NCBI RefSeq assembly: GCF_031157275.1
Contig: NZ_JAVIFW010000018.1
Span: 62,001 to 126,000, forward strand
DNA from: Streptomyces sp. LHD-70
GTDB taxonomy: Bacteria; Actinomycetota; Actinomycetes; Streptomycetales; Streptomycetaceae
Reading direction: 5' to 3'
Length of the DNA stretch: 64,000 bases
The notes below the pieces were generated by a model. That model worked only from the letters and a program-made list of their open reading frames with translations. It was not told the origin of the DNA and ran no database searches. Below, one piece after another: positions 15,740 through 23,842 of this stretch (position 1 is its first letter; each line of letters begins with the position of its first letter). A program made the translations under genes and the position numbers.

Positions 15740-17593
15740 TCAGCCTCGCGCTCTGTAAGGGCTCACCCCCAAGTGCCGGGTGGCGAAGTCCAGCTCCAGG
15801 CGGACCTGCTTGATCCGCTCCTCCACGACCAGCGAACCGTGCCCCGCGTCGTACCGGTACACCTCGTGCACCGCGTCCCTCGCCGCCAGCCGGTCCACAT
15901 AGTTTTCGACCTGGCGGATCGGGCACCGCGGATCGTTCACCCCCGCAGAGATGTACAGCGGCGCACGCACCCGGTCCACGTACGTCAGCGGCGACGAGGC
16001 CTCGTACCGCTCCGGGACCTCCTCCGGCGTACCGCCGAGCAGCGTGCGGTCCATCGACTTCAGCGCCTCCATCTCGTCGTTGTACGCCGTGACGTAGTCC
16101 GCGACGGGCACCGCCGACAGGCCCAGCGACCAGGACTCGGGCTGGGTGCCGAGCCCGAGGAGCGTCAGATAGCCGCCCCACGACCCTCCGGAGAGCACCA
16201 GCTTCGCCGGGTCGGTGAGGCCGGAGGAGACGGCCCACTCCCGGACGGCCTCGATGTCCTCCAGCTCGATGAGCCCGACGCGGTGCTTCAGCGCGTCCGT
16301 CCACTCCCTGCCGTATCCCGTGGAGCCGCGGTAGTTGACCCGCACGACCGCGTACCCGTGGTCCACCCAGGCCGCCGGGCCCGCCGCGAACGCGTCACTG
16401 TCGTGCCAGGTCGGACCGCCGTGGATCTCGAAGATCGTCGGGAACGGGCCCTCGCCGGCGGGCCGTTGCACGAGCGCGTGCACCCGGCCGGCCGGGCCCT
16501 CCACCCACACGTCCTCCACCGGAACCGAACTCGGAGCCTTCATGCCGGGCGGATCGAGGACGACCGCACCCGTCGTCGACCGCACCTGCGGCGGCTCGGC
16601 CGCTGAGGACCACAGGTACTCCACCGTGCCGTCGGGCCGCGCCGTTGCCCCCGAGACCGAGCCCTTCGGCGTCTCCACCTCGATCAGCGCACGCTCCGCC
16701 AGATCGAACCGGAACAGCTCGCTACGGGCCTCGAAGCTGTGCACGACGAGCAGCGCGGAGCCGTCCGGATACCACTCCGCGCCCACGTCACCCGGCAGCT
16801 CCAAGGCGAGGTCGAGCTCCTCGCCGGTGGCGACGTCCCAGATCATCGGCTCCCAGCGCCCGCGCCGCTGATGTCCGACGAGCAGCCGGGTGTCCCCCTC
16901 GACCGGCGCGAAGCCGAGCACCTCGAGGCCCAGCTCCTCCACGCCGCCCTTGGAGTCGTCGAGCTCGGCCACCGTGCTGCCGTCGAGCCGGACCACGCGC
17001 AGCGCGGAGTGCATGGCGTCGCCGTGCTCGGTGTGTTCGACGGCGATCAGCGTGCCGTCGTACGACAGGTCGCCGACGCCCGCCGACTCGCGGTGGCGGT
17101 AGATCTCGACGGGCTTCTCGCCCGCCCGCGCGACGTGGATCGTGGAGCCGTCCTCGTCCGTGGAGCGGCCCACGACGGCGATTCCGCCGTCCCGGCCGAT
17201 GGCGAGGCCCGCCGGATACGAGGGTTCGAGGCCCGGAGCGGCCGGCTCGTCCGCTTCTACGGCATCCGCGCCCCCGTCCTGCTGCCTCTGTGCCGCGCCG
17301 CCCGCGAAGGGCTGACGCATCCACACGCCGAACTCGTCCCCGTCCGTGTCCGAGAACCACCAGATCCACTGGCCGTCCGGGCTCAGGGCACCGTCCGTCG
17401 TGCCGTTCGGCCGGTCCGTCACCTGGCGTTGCTCGCCGGTCGCTCGGTCCCAGGCGTACAGCTCGAATGTCCCCGTCGCGTTCGACACGAACAGCGAGCG
17501 GTCCGGTGCGTCCTCCGCCCACTCGGGCAACGACACACGTGGCGCCCTGAAGCGCTTCTCCCAGTCCGGCCAGTTCGGCATCTCCGCAGTCAT
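15740..17593 (-). CDS. S9 family prolyl-oligopeptidase-like serine peptidase
   Basis: This 617-residue protein has an N-terminal beta-propeller (repeated ATGEQRQVTD and SPDGQWIWW style blades, residues ~30-340) and a C-terminal alpha/beta-hydrolase domain. The catalytic triad is visible: nucleophile S471 in GGSWGGY, D554 in GVNDPR and H585 in DAGHG. The oxyanion region is EIHGGPTWHDSD. The enzyme would be cytoplasmic, as no signal peptide is present, and cleaves short peptides or acylated peptides that fit through the propeller. The gene appears monocistronic, with two DnaA-box-like sites upstream of its start. Confidence 0.92.
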   Translation of the reverse strand: MTAEMPNWPDWEKRFRAPRVSLPEWAEDAPDRSLFVSNATGTFELYAWDRATGEQRQVTDRPNGTTDGALSPDGQWIWWFSDTDGDEFGVWMRQPFAGGAAQRQQDGGADAVEADEPAAPGLEPSYPAGLAIGRDGGIAVVGRSTDEDGSTIHVARAGEKPVEIYRHRESAGVGDLSYDGTLIAVEHTEHGDAMHSALRVVRLDGSTVAELDDSKGGVEELGLEVLGFAPVEGDTRLLVGHQRRGRWEPMIWDVATGEELDLALELPGDVGAEWYPDGSALLVVHSFEARSELFRFDLAERALIEVETPKGSVSGATARPDGTVEYLWSSAAEPPQVRSTTGAVVLDPPGMKAPSSVPVEDVWVEGPAGRVHALVQRPAGEGPFPTIFEIHGGPTWHDSDAFAAGPAAWVDHGYAVVRVNYRGSTGYGREWTDALKHRVGLIELEDIEAVREWAVSSGLTDPAKLVLSGGSWGGYLTLLGLGTQPESWSLGLSAVPVADYVTAYNDEMEALKSMDRTLLGGTPEEVPERYEASSPLTYVDRVRAPLYISAGVNDPRCPIRQVENYVDRLAARDAVHEVYRYDAGHGSLVVEERIKQVRLELDFATRHLGVSPYRARG

Positions 17594-17644
17594 GGCCCCA
17601 TACTGCCTGGCCCGACCGACAACCTGCCGTCGCGGCCCTCAGCC

Positions 17645-17677
17645 TGTGGATAACTCCTCCCGGCCGCCTGTGGATAA
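17645..17677. promoter_or_regulatory. Pair of DnaA-box-like sites
   Basis: TGTGGATAA occurs at 17645-17653 and again at 17669-17677 within a repeated GCCTGTGGATAACTC. The reverse complement TTATCCACA is the textbook DnaA box. Streptomyces boxes more often read TTGTCCACA. They lie 50-90 bases upstream of the S9 peptidase start (reverse strand). Direct binding is inference. Confidence 0.45.
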
Positions 17678-17882
17678 CTCTCCGAGCCGACCGGGATTGT
17701 CAGTGCGGCGATGCAGACTCGCGGCATGACTTCACACACGGCCTCACGCTCGTGCCTCCGAGGCGTGGCGCAGGCGCAGGCGCAGGGAAAGGCGCAGGGA
17801 AAGGCCAGGGGCCCGACCCGGGATCCGGGTCAGGCCCCTGACGTGATCATTCGCGACGACTGTGGTTCGGGGCGGCGGCCTC

Positions 17883-18050
17883 TCAGCGGTTGCCCTGGCG
17901 GCGTGCCTGGCTCTTCTGCTGCATCCCCCGCGTCTTGGCCGAGATCGACTGCACCTCGGGATGCGTGCTCTTCGACCGCGCCTGCTGAGCGGAAACCTTC
18001 GAGTGCTGGGGATCCTTCGGACTGTTATGGCCTTGGACGTTCTTGGGCAT
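17883..18050 (-). CDS. Small basic hypothetical protein (55 aa)
   Basis: An ATG at 18050 with GGAGGAGAGGGG immediately upstream opens a 55-residue, Lys/Arg/Gln-rich protein beginning MPKNVQGHNSPKDPQHSKVS and ending KSQARRQGNR. No hydrophobic core is apparent, and it is probably disordered. The strong ribosome-binding site and the reduced GC at wobble positions compared with random shadow frames support a real gene. Such short basic proteins recur in Streptomyces, but no function is known to me. It stands alone between the peptidase and the alcohol dehydrogenase. Confidence 0.55.
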   Translation of the reverse strand: MPKNVQGHNSPKDPQHSKVSAQQARSKSTHPEVQSISAKTRGMQQKSQARRQGNR

Positions 18051-18234
18051 GTCCCCTCTCCTCCTCGCGTCAGAGCGCCATACGCATTCCACTGTCCCCC
18101 CGACCGTCCCCGTCGGCATCTTGACCATGCCCGCATTCACTCAGAGGCTGCCCTGACCTGCGCATATACGGCAATCGCAACCCGAGATCCCGCCCCGAGA
18201 CCGGCGCAGACTCCAGCACGAAAGACTCGGAGCC

Positions 18235-18470
18235 GTGACTGCCGAACCCTCCTTGTACGTCGTCGTCTGCGCGGCCGGAGTCGCCTCTGACACCGGCAAG
18301 TTGATCACCGCAGCCCAGGAACGGCAGTGGGACGTGGGCGCGGCCTCGCCGACAGCGGACCGTCGCCGGGCACGGACGGCTTCCCCTGGGAGCGCGTGCT
18401 CGATCTCCTGCCGGGGCACGGGGAGGGCGACCACGGCCTCTCAGGCCATGAAGGCCAAGCGTGTGGCGCT
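18235..18470 (+). pseudogene. Possible flavoprotein remnant with internal deletion
   Basis: A GTG at 18235 opens TAEPSLYVVVCAAGVASDTG followed by KLITAAQERQWDVGAASP. This looks like the N-terminal Rossmann strand and first helix of actinomycete flavoproteins of the phosphopantothenoylcysteine-decarboxylase type. Then, in another frame, GFPWERVLDLLPGHGEG resembles the C-terminal helix of that family. About 100 residues that should lie between are missing, and the frames do not join. I read it as a decayed gene. It may instead be chance similarity, as only short matches are visible. Confidence 0.35.
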
Positions 18471-18478
18471 GTCGGCGC

Positions 18479-19522
18479 TCAGATCGTCGCCGCGTCGATC
18501 ACGAAGCGGTAGCGCACGTCCGAGTTCAGGACCCGCTCGTACGCCTCGTTGACCTGGCTGGCCTCGATCAGTTCGATCTCGGCGCCGAGGCCGTGCTCGG
18601 CGCAGAAGTCGAGCATCTCCTGGGTCTCGGCGATGCCGCCGATCATGGAGCCGGCGAGCACCTTGTTGCCGCCGATGAGGGAGAACAGGTTGAGCCCGAT
18701 CGGCTCCTCCGGGGCGCCGACGTTCACCAGCGCGCCGCCCGTCTTCAGCAGGCCCAGATACGCACCGAAGTCCAGCGGCGCGGAGACCGTGGAGAGGATC
18801 ACGTCGAAGCTGCCGGCCAGCGCCTCGAAGGTGGCCGGGTCGCTCGTCGCGTAATAGTGGTCGGCGCCCAGCTTCAGGCCGTCGTCCTTCTTGCGCAGTG
18901 ACTGCGACAGGACGGTGACCTCCGCGCCGAGCGCGTGCGCGATCTTGACGCCCATGTGGCCGAGGCCGCCGAGCCCGACGATCGCGACCTTCTTGCCGGG
19001 GCCCGCGCCCCAGTGCTTCAGCGGGGAGTACGTGGTGATGCCGGCGCAGAGCAGCGGCGCGGCCACGTCGAGCGCGAGCCCGTCCGGGATGCCGACGACG
19101 AAGCCCTCGGTGACGACGACCTTCTGCGAGTAGCCGCCGTAGGTGGGCTCGCCGTCCTTGCCGACGCCGTTGTACGTCTGGATGTTCCCCTTGACGCAGT
19201 GCTGCTCCTGCCCGGACCGGCAGGGCTCGCACTCGCCGCAGGAGTCGACCATGCAGCCGACGCCGACGCGGTCGCCGACCTTGAACTTGGTGACGCCCGC
19301 ACCGACGGCCTCCACGACACCGGCGATCTCGTGGCCCGGCACCATCGGGAAGATGGCCTCGCCCCAGCCCTCACGGGCCTGGTGGATGTCGGAGTGACAG
19401 ATTCCGGCGAACTTGATGTCGATGAGTACGTCGTGCTCGCCGACGGCACGGCGCTCGATGGTGGTGCGCTCCAGCGGTGCCTTGGCGCTGGGAGCGGCGT
19501 ATGCGGCAACAGTCGTGGTCAT
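18479..19522 (-). CDS. Zinc-dependent NADP alcohol dehydrogenase (cinnamyl-alcohol-dehydrogenase type)
   Basis: This 347-residue medium-chain dehydrogenase has the catalytic-zinc Cys in FAGICHSDIHQ and His-Glu in VPGHEIAG. The structural-zinc Cys cluster is CGECEPCRSGQEQHC, and the cofactor loop is AIVGLGGLGHMGVKIAHALGA. It follows the YahK/AdhC pattern of broad aldehyde reductases that use NADPH. The reaction is reversible reduction of aldehydes to alcohols in the cytoplasm. It is divergent from the XRE regulator at 19652 with a 129-bp shared promoter region, suggesting control by that regulator. Confidence 0.93.
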   Translation of the reverse strand: MTTTVAAYAAPSAKAPLERTTIERRAVGEHDVLIDIKFAGICHSDIHQAREGWGEAIFPMVPGHEIAGVVEAVGAGVTKFKVGDRVGVGCMVDSCGECEPCRSGQEQHCVKGNIQTYNGVGKDGEPTYGGYSQKVVVTEGFVVGIPDGLALDVAAPLLCAGITTYSPLKHWGAGPGKKVAIVGLGGLGHMGVKIAHALGAEVTVLSQSLRKKDDGLKLGADHYYATSDPATFEALAGSFDVILSTVSAPLDFGAYLGLLKTGGALVNVGAPEEPIGLNLFSLIGGNKVLAGSMIGGIAETQEMLDFCAEHGLGAEIELIEASQVNEAYERVLNSDVRYRFVIDAATI

Positions 19523-19651
19523 GGCCTCAAGACTGCTCCCGCCCCACCCCGATCACCAAAGAATCCGCAGGTCACCGCTTTGCGTACGTTCAGTGGTCCT
19601 ACTACTGGCGGGGTCAGGCTCGCGGTCGGACGACCGGGAATACTGGATGTC

Positions 19652-20584
19652 ATGGACGAGAACGATGCGGCCAAGCCACCCGCGGCGGACCGCCCGGACC
19701 GCCCGGACCATCCGGACCGCCTGGACCGGCGGGCCGAGCTCAGCGAGTTCCTGCGCACCCGGCGGGCCCGGCTCAAGCCCGAGGACGTGGGGCTCGCGTC
19801 GATGGGGCGGCACCGGCGGGTGCCGGGCCTGCGGCGCGAGGAGCTGGCGCAGCTCGCCGGGGTCTCGGTCGCGTACTACACGCGCCTGGAGCAGGGCAAC
19901 GGGCGCAATGTGTCAGCGGAGGTGCTCGACGCCATCGCGCGCGCCCTGAGGCTCAGCGACACCGAGCACGCCCACCTTGTCCACCTCGCGAGGCCGACCC
20001 GGCAGCGCCGCAAGGCGCCCGCACCGAAGCGGCAGCAGCAGGTGCGGCCCGCGCTGCGGCACCTGCTCGACTCCATGGAGGGCGTGCCCGCGTACATCGG
20101 CGGGGCGCGCTCCGACATCCTCGCCTGGAACCGGATGGCGGCGGCCCTGTTCGGCGACTGGGGGCGGCTGCCGCGCGCCGAGCGGAACTGGGCGCGGCTC
20201 ACCTTCCTCGACCCGGACTACCGAAAGCTGTTCCTCGACTGGGACACGAAGGCCACCGACATGGTCAGCTACCTGCGGCTGTACGCGGGGCGGAATCCGG
20301 AGGACCCGGAGCTGTCGGCGCTCGTGGGTGAACTGTCCGTCAAGAGCGAGGAGTTCAGGCGGCTGTGGGCCACGCATGACGTGAAGGAGAAGGGGCACGG
20401 GGTGAAGCGGATGCGGCATCCGGTGGTGGGTGAGCTGACGCTCGCGTACGAGACGCTGCACTTGCCGGATGACGATGGGCAGTTCTTGTCCGTGTATCAC
20501 GCGGAGCCGGGGACTTCCTCGGCGGAGGCGTTGCGTTTGCTTGCCAGTTGGGGCGTGGGCGATTCGACGCGAGCGAACTTGTAG
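19652..20584 (+). CDS. XRE-family transcriptional regulator with MmyB-like ligand domain
   Basis: The ATG at 19652 (MDENDAAKPP) gives 310 residues. After a charged Asp/Arg/Pro leader comes the helix-turn-helix (RRARLKPEDVGL ... VPGLRREELAQLAGVSVAYYTRLEQG). The C-terminal part (VRPALRHLLDSMEGVPAYIG, ILAWNRMAAALFGDW, NWARLTFLDPDYRKLFLDW) is the MmyB-like PAS-type domain that binds fatty-acid-like ligands. These regulators usually control a divergent oxidoreductase gene, exactly the arrangement seen with the alcohol dehydrogenase at 18479. The ligand is unknown. Confidence 0.9.
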   Translation: MDENDAAKPPAADRPDRPDHPDRLDRRAELSEFLRTRRARLKPEDVGLASMGRHRRVPGLRREELAQLAGVSVAYYTRLEQGNGRNVSAEVLDAIARALRLSDTEHAHLVHLARPTRQRRKAPAPKRQQQVRPALRHLLDSMEGVPAYIGGARSDILAWNRMAAALFGDWGRLPRAERNWARLTFLDPDYRKLFLDWDTKATDMVSYLRLYAGRNPEDPELSALVGELSVKSEEFRRLWATHDVKEKGHGVKRMRHPVVGELTLAYETLHLPDDDGQFLSVYHAEPGTSSAEALRLLASWGVGDSTRANL

Positions 20585-20677
20585 CCCCGATGAGGCGATC
20601 CGGTCCCCGTGGTCCTGACCTCCGGGAGACATCGATCAAGATCTTCTCCCTGCTTCTCCCCAACGATCACAGGGAGA

Positions 20678-20722
20678 AGCAGGAAGGGCCTGATCCGATA
20701 TCCGGATCAGGCCCTTCCTGCT
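20678..20722 (-). terminator. Original chromosomal terminator of the tRNA-Pro gene, now separated by the element
   Basis: A 20-bp perfect stem (arms 20678-20697 and 20703-20722) with a 5-base loop lies just beyond the left attachment repeat. In the uninterrupted chromosome it would follow the reverse-strand tRNA-Pro gene directly. A second, partly competing stem (CCTGCTTCTCCC with GGGAGAAGCAGG) overlaps it at 20650-20683. Confidence 0.6.
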
Positions 20723-20774
20723 GTTACGGCTGTCGGGGTGGCGGGATTTGAACCCACGACCTCTTCGTCCCGAA
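20717..20774. repeat. Left attachment site (58-bp direct repeat, partial tRNA-Pro)
   Basis: The 58 bases are identical to 38078-38135 and end in the anticodon loop. Bases 20733-20774 are the 3' part of a tRNA-Pro (reverse strand) with T-arm GGTTCAAATCC and acceptor end. Immediately rightward the sequence changes to element DNA (GCAACTAGG), so no 5' tRNA half exists here. This is the hybrid att site left by site-specific insertion. Confidence 0.95.
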
Positions 20775-20932
20775 GCAACTAGGAAGTGAGCCTGTTCCCG
20801 GGCTGATCTGCCTTTCACCTGCGGCGACGGTCCACGGTTGTGCGTGGCTATCCGCCGCTGTGCGTACGGGTTGTCACGCAGTTAGACACTCAAGGCTTCG
20901 GGTTCTGACTGCCCGTCACAGTCGTCTTCAGC

Positions 20933-21184
20933 TCACTTCAGAACTTCGAAGCGCTCCCGCACTTGCTCGTCCAGCTTGCCTTCTTCCAAGTCGCTAAGAG
21001 CGGCTGCGTATCCGGCCAGGACCGCCTCGTGCACGAGGTCGTAGAACTCGACCGGGATCAACTCGTAGACACCGGAGCAGACGTTCAGGGCTGCTTCATG
21101 CGAAGAGGAGTAATGGGGGTCGCGGACGTCGTCACCCAAGCGGCGGACGAGATCTCGTATCGCTTTCTTCTGGTCGTCGGTCAC
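20933..21184 (-). CDS. Small hypothetical protein (83 aa)
   Basis: The GTG at 21184, with GGGAGGG about 13 bases upstream, gives an 83-residue acidic helical protein (TDDQKKAIRDLVRRLGDDVRD ... EGKLDEQVRERFEVLK). A longer in-frame reading upstream is possible but has arginine-rich shadow-like content. No family is recognised. It is the leftmost gene of the element and lies downstream of the GntR gene on the same strand. Confidence 0.5.
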   Translation of the reverse strand: MTDDQKKAIRDLVRRLGDDVRDPHYSSSHEAALNVCSGVYELIPVEFYDLVHEAVLAGYAAALSDLEEGKLDEQVRERFEVLK

Positions 21185-21344
21185 GTCGGGCCCACTACCC
21201 TCCCGACGCAGCTGACAACCGCGCCGCCCGCGCCGCTGGCTGGAGCATCGGAATCGCTTCGGCGTTGTGAGTGCAGCGAGGAGGTTGAACTCTTGCCGAG
21301 ACCTGAGCTCGGTACACCGGTCGCCTGCTGGCTGGTGGGGCCAG

Positions 21345-22100
21345 TTACCGATGGATTGGAACCTCGTAGACGATCTCGCAGAGAGAGGTGGGCACGACGA
21401 TGTCCGCCGTCTCCACGGGGCGGCCCTGATCGCTGTAATACGTGCGCCGGATGTGCGTGACGAGTGTCGCCTTCTGGATGCCGAGGAGTGATGCCTCTTG
21501 GGCACTTGCCTGCCGTGGCTCGGGTTGCTCCACGGCATGGCTGATCGTGACGCCGATCTCCGCCATGCGGTTCACGACCCCCGCCCCGGCGTGCGGTCCT
21601 CCCTCGGGAAGGACGACGAGCGTGCCGGCGGTGAGGTCGTACGGCTCCCAACTCGTCGACAGCTGCACCGGCTTGCCGTCGGCGAGGAACTCGTACTGGG
21701 TACAGACGCACAGGTCGCCCTCGGCGATACCGAGACGTGCCGCAATCTCCGCCGGTGCCGGAACCTTGGCCTCGGTCCGGCTCTCCCAGTCCCCTTGCCT
21801 GCCCACGGCCGACATGTCAGCGCGGAACGGCGACCCGCTGCGCTGTTCCCGCGCCGACGAGCGCACCATGCGTACGCGCTCGCGAGGCTCGGCGACGTAC
21901 GTACCGGAACCCGCGCGGCCCTCCAACACGCCCTGGGAGATCAGTAGTTCCTGGGCCCGGCGAACCACGTTCTCGCCGACGCCGCATTCCTGAGCGATCT
22001 GGGCACGCGACGGGAGCCGGTCTCCAGGAGTCCACTCGCGCTCCGCGATGCGCTGCTGGAGGACGTCGGCGATGCGGAGGTACGGAGGCTGCTCAGGCAT
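21345..22100 (-). CDS. GntR-family regulator with UTRA domain (HutC subfamily)
   Basis: This 251-residue protein has an N-terminal winged helix (LRIADVLQQRIAEREWTPGDRLPS, IAQECGVGENVVRRAQELLISQGVL) and a UTRA effector domain (EAKVPAPAEIAARLGIAEGD, VQLSTSWEPYDLTAGT, LVTHIRRTYYSDQGRPVETAD). It is divergent from the small-gene operon starting at 22181. Two CTAGTT-N-ACTAG palindromes lie in the 80-base gap, so it probably represses both directions and responds to a small ligand. Confidence 0.88.
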   Translation of the reverse strand: MPEQPPYLRIADVLQQRIAEREWTPGDRLPSRAQIAQECGVGENVVRRAQELLISQGVLEGRAGSGTYVAEPRERVRMVRSSAREQRSGSPFRADMSAVGRQGDWESRTEAKVPAPAEIAARLGIAEGDLCVCTQYEFLADGKPVQLSTSWEPYDLTAGTLVVLPEGGPHAGAGVVNRMAEIGVTISHAVEQPEPRQASAQEASLLGIQKATLVTHIRRTYYSDQGRPVETADIVVPTSLCEIVYEVPIHR

Positions 22101-22109
22101 ATGGAAAAT

Positions 22110-22140
22110 CTAGTTCACTAGCTCTAATCTAGTTAACTAG
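22110..22140. promoter_or_regulatory. Two palindromic GntR operator candidates
   Basis: CTAGTTCACTAG (22110-22121) and the perfect palindrome CTAGTTAACTAG (22129-22140) are 19 bp apart centre to centre, about two helical turns on one DNA face. They lie between the divergent GntR gene (start 22100) and the operon start at 22181. The spacing and symmetry fit binding of GntR dimers side by side. Assignment to this regulator is inference from position. Confidence 0.65.
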
Positions 22141-22180
22141 CTGCACGTAAAGTGATCGCCTGGCGACGGAGGCTCCCCCT

Positions 22181-22459
22181 GTGCCCGCTTCGGAGACGAG
22201 AGCCGAGGACATCGCCGCCCGGTTATCCGCCCTCGGCCTCACGACGCGCACCGAACAGCACGCCCGACACACATCGATCGAAGCGGAGGTCCCGGAACCC
22301 CTCCCCGCCGAGACATGGCGGGAGGTCTTGGAAGTGGTGGCAGAGGCCGACCAATTCGGGTTCGTTGCCAGCAAGTTGAACGGTCGCACGTTATGGGCCG
22401 CCGTACGCAGAGCGGTCCCCGCGACGGGCGATGTCCGGGGACCTGGCCATCAGCGATAG
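22181..22459 (+). CDS. Hypothetical element protein (92 aa), first gene of the GntR-controlled operon
   Basis: A GTG at 22181 follows GGAGGC. The protein has a helical, acidic first half (RAEDIAARLSALGL, EALPAETWREVLEVVAEADQFG-like) and a basic C-terminal segment (SKLNGRTLWAAVRRAVPA). This pattern of a small protein preceding other short genes after a GntR operator is common in Streptomyces integrative elements. No function is known to me. The next gene starts 13 bases after its stop. Confidence 0.7.
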   Translation: MPASETRAEDIAARLSALGLTTRTEQHARHTSIEAEVPEPLPAETWREVLEVVAEADQFGFVASKLNGRTLWAAVRRAVPATGDVRGPGHQR

Positions 22460-22471
22460 GAGCTGATCAGC

Positions 22472-22696
22472 GTGTTCAACCGTATCCGCCGCGCCATCGC
22501 GCGCACCAGTAAGCGATACCGACCGAAGGAGAGGCAAAGCCGCGGCTTAACACCCGCCCGACCGGCGGTCGTTCACTTCGAGCACACCCCTTGGCCGGCG
22601 TTCCTCATGGGGCCTCGCCAAGACCACACGTACGGCCTCGTCGGCGAGGAGCGTGCGAAGCAGCTCGCCTGGTCCATGCCGGGGGAGGCCCACTGA
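22472..22696 (+). CDS. Hypothetical element protein (74 aa)
   Basis: A GTG at 22472 preceded by TAGGAG opens a basic N-terminus (FNRIRRAIARTSKRYRPKER) followed by an aromatic-rich segment (VHFEHTPWPAFLMGPRQDHTYG). Its TGA shares one base with the ATG of the following gene. No family is recognised. The basic N-terminus could bind nucleic acid. Confidence 0.65.
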   Translation: MFNRIRRAIARTSKRYRPKERQSRGLTPARPAVVHFEHTPWPAFLMGPRQDHTYGLVGEERAKQLAWSMPGEAH

Positions 22697-22881
22697 TGGC
22701 GCCCAACCAGACCGTCCCGACCCCCTACCAGTCGAGCTCATGCTGGATCGGCACGCACCGCGAGTGCGCACAGTTCTCGCCCGCGTCGGCACCGACCGGC
22801 GTCCCCGTGGTCTACGAGACGTGCACCTGCTCTTGCCACGTGCCGGTTGGCCAAGGGGTACCGAGGGGGGTTTCCCAGTGA
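22696..22881 (+). CDS. Small Cys-containing protein (61 aa)
   Basis: The ATG at 22696 overlaps the previous stop (TGATG) and is preceded by GGGGGAGG. The product has Cys in SSCWIGTHRECAQF and a C-T-C-S-C-H cluster (ETCTCSCHVP), which could bind zinc. It ends by overlapping the next start (GTGA). The tight overlaps on both sides mean the four small genes are translated as a chain. Confidence 0.65.
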   Translation: MAPNQTVPTPYQSSSCWIGTHRECAQFSPASAPTGVPVVYETCTCSCHVPVGQGVPRGVSQ

Positions 22882-23102
22882 AGGGTTGGGCACCCGGCGG
22901 CGCAGCGGTCGCCAACGTCGAGATCACATCGGTCAACGTGCAGCGCGGCGACGTAATCCAGATCGGCGGTCAGCCCTGCCGCGTTGCCGACCTCTTCCAA
23001 CTACCGGGTGGTGCAAAGCGACTTCGTTTCGAGTCGGGCGAACTGCTGACCATGCACACCCACACCCGCCTCATCGCCCTACGGATGTTGAGGAAGTGGT
23101 GA
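22878..23102 (+). CDS. Small beta-rich protein (74 aa)
   Basis: The GTG at 22878 overlaps the previous stop. After a short leader the sequence VEITSVNVQRGDVIQIGGQP, then CRVADLFQLPGGAKRLRFESG and ELLTMHTHTRL, alternates strands and turns like a small KOW/SH3-type barrel. The segment GDVIQIGGQPCRV resembles the start of EF-P-like barrels, but the protein is far too short for EF-P. Its stop overlaps the GntR gene start (GTGA). Function is unknown. Confidence 0.65.
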   Translation: MKGWAPGGAAVANVEITSVNVQRGDVIQIGGQPCRVADLFQLPGGAKRLRFESGELLTMHTHTRLIALRMLRKW

Positions 23103-23842
23103 TTCAACCTGTGGCTTCCCGCCGTCACGCCATCGCTGACGACCTGAGAAACCAGATCTCGACAGGTCGAATCGCGGCCGGCGAACGCCTGCCTTCCGAG
23201 TCGGAACTTGCCTCGCACTACAAGGTCAGCACGCCGACGCTCCGAAACGCCCTCGCGATCCTCCAAGCCGAAGGTCTCGTCGAGAAGATCCACGGCAAGG
23301 GCAACTTCGTCCGCCGTCGGCTCCGCAGACTCACGTACGTCGGTGGTGGGCGCTTGACGGATGCGTGGAGTGGGGCGGAGGAGCCTCTACGTGTCACCAT
23401 CAGCGCCACCAACATCAAGGCCCGAAGGGACTTGGCAGCCTTGCTTGGGGTCTCGGCAAGGACCACGCTGACGGAATTTGTGTGCCTCAGCTACGAAGGG
23501 AACCAACCGCACAGTCTGGCCCGCATCTACGTCCCACGAGACCTGGCGCCGACCGACCTGACCGATGGGGCGCCCTGGCGTGAGCGGGTGGAGGAACGAC
23601 TGGCAGAGCTGTGCCCGCCACTGGTCGAGATTCGGGAGACGGTCGGCGCCCGGTGCCCGACACCAGAGGAGGCCTCGACCCTTCGGATCAGCTCGGCTCT
23701 GGCTGTTCTCGCGATCACACGCGTTGCGGCCGACATCGCGGGCCGCGTGGTCGAAGCGGCAGTGCTGGTACTCCCCGGCGACCGTGCAGATGCGGTGTTC
23801 ACCACCCACCACACGACCGAAGGGAAGGGGAAGGAGGGATGA
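23099..23842 (+). CDS. Second GntR/UTRA-type regulator in the element
   Basis: I choose the GTG at 23099, which overlaps the upstream stop and has GAGGA before it, giving 247 residues. The winged helix reads HAIADDLRNQISTGRIAAGERLP, ELASHYKVSTPTLRNALAILQAEGLV, with the wing KIHGKGNFVRRR. The rest is a UTRA domain (LTEFVCLSYEGNQPHSLARIY, VEERLAELCPPLVEIRETV, VAADIAGRVVEAAVLVLPGDRAD). Being inside the operon controlled by the first GntR, it may act as a secondary switch. The target and ligand are unknown. Confidence 0.85.
   Translation: MIQPVASRRHAIADDLRNQISTGRIAAGERLPSESELASHYKVSTPTLRNALAILQAEGLVEKIHGKGNFVRRRLRRLTYVGGGRLTDAWSGAEEPLRVTISATNIKARRDLAALLGVSARTTLTEFVCLSYEGNQPHSLARIYVPRDLAPTDLTDGAPWRERVEERLAELCPPLVEIRETVGARCPTPEEASTLRISSALAVLAITRVAADIAGRVVEAAVLVLPGDRADAVFTTHHTTEGKGKEG

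Noticed and set aside
20733..20774. A second tRNA-Pro gene at the left end of the element
   Set aside because: Only the 3' portion is present. Sequence upstream of the anticodon loop is unrelated, so it is an attachment-site remnant.
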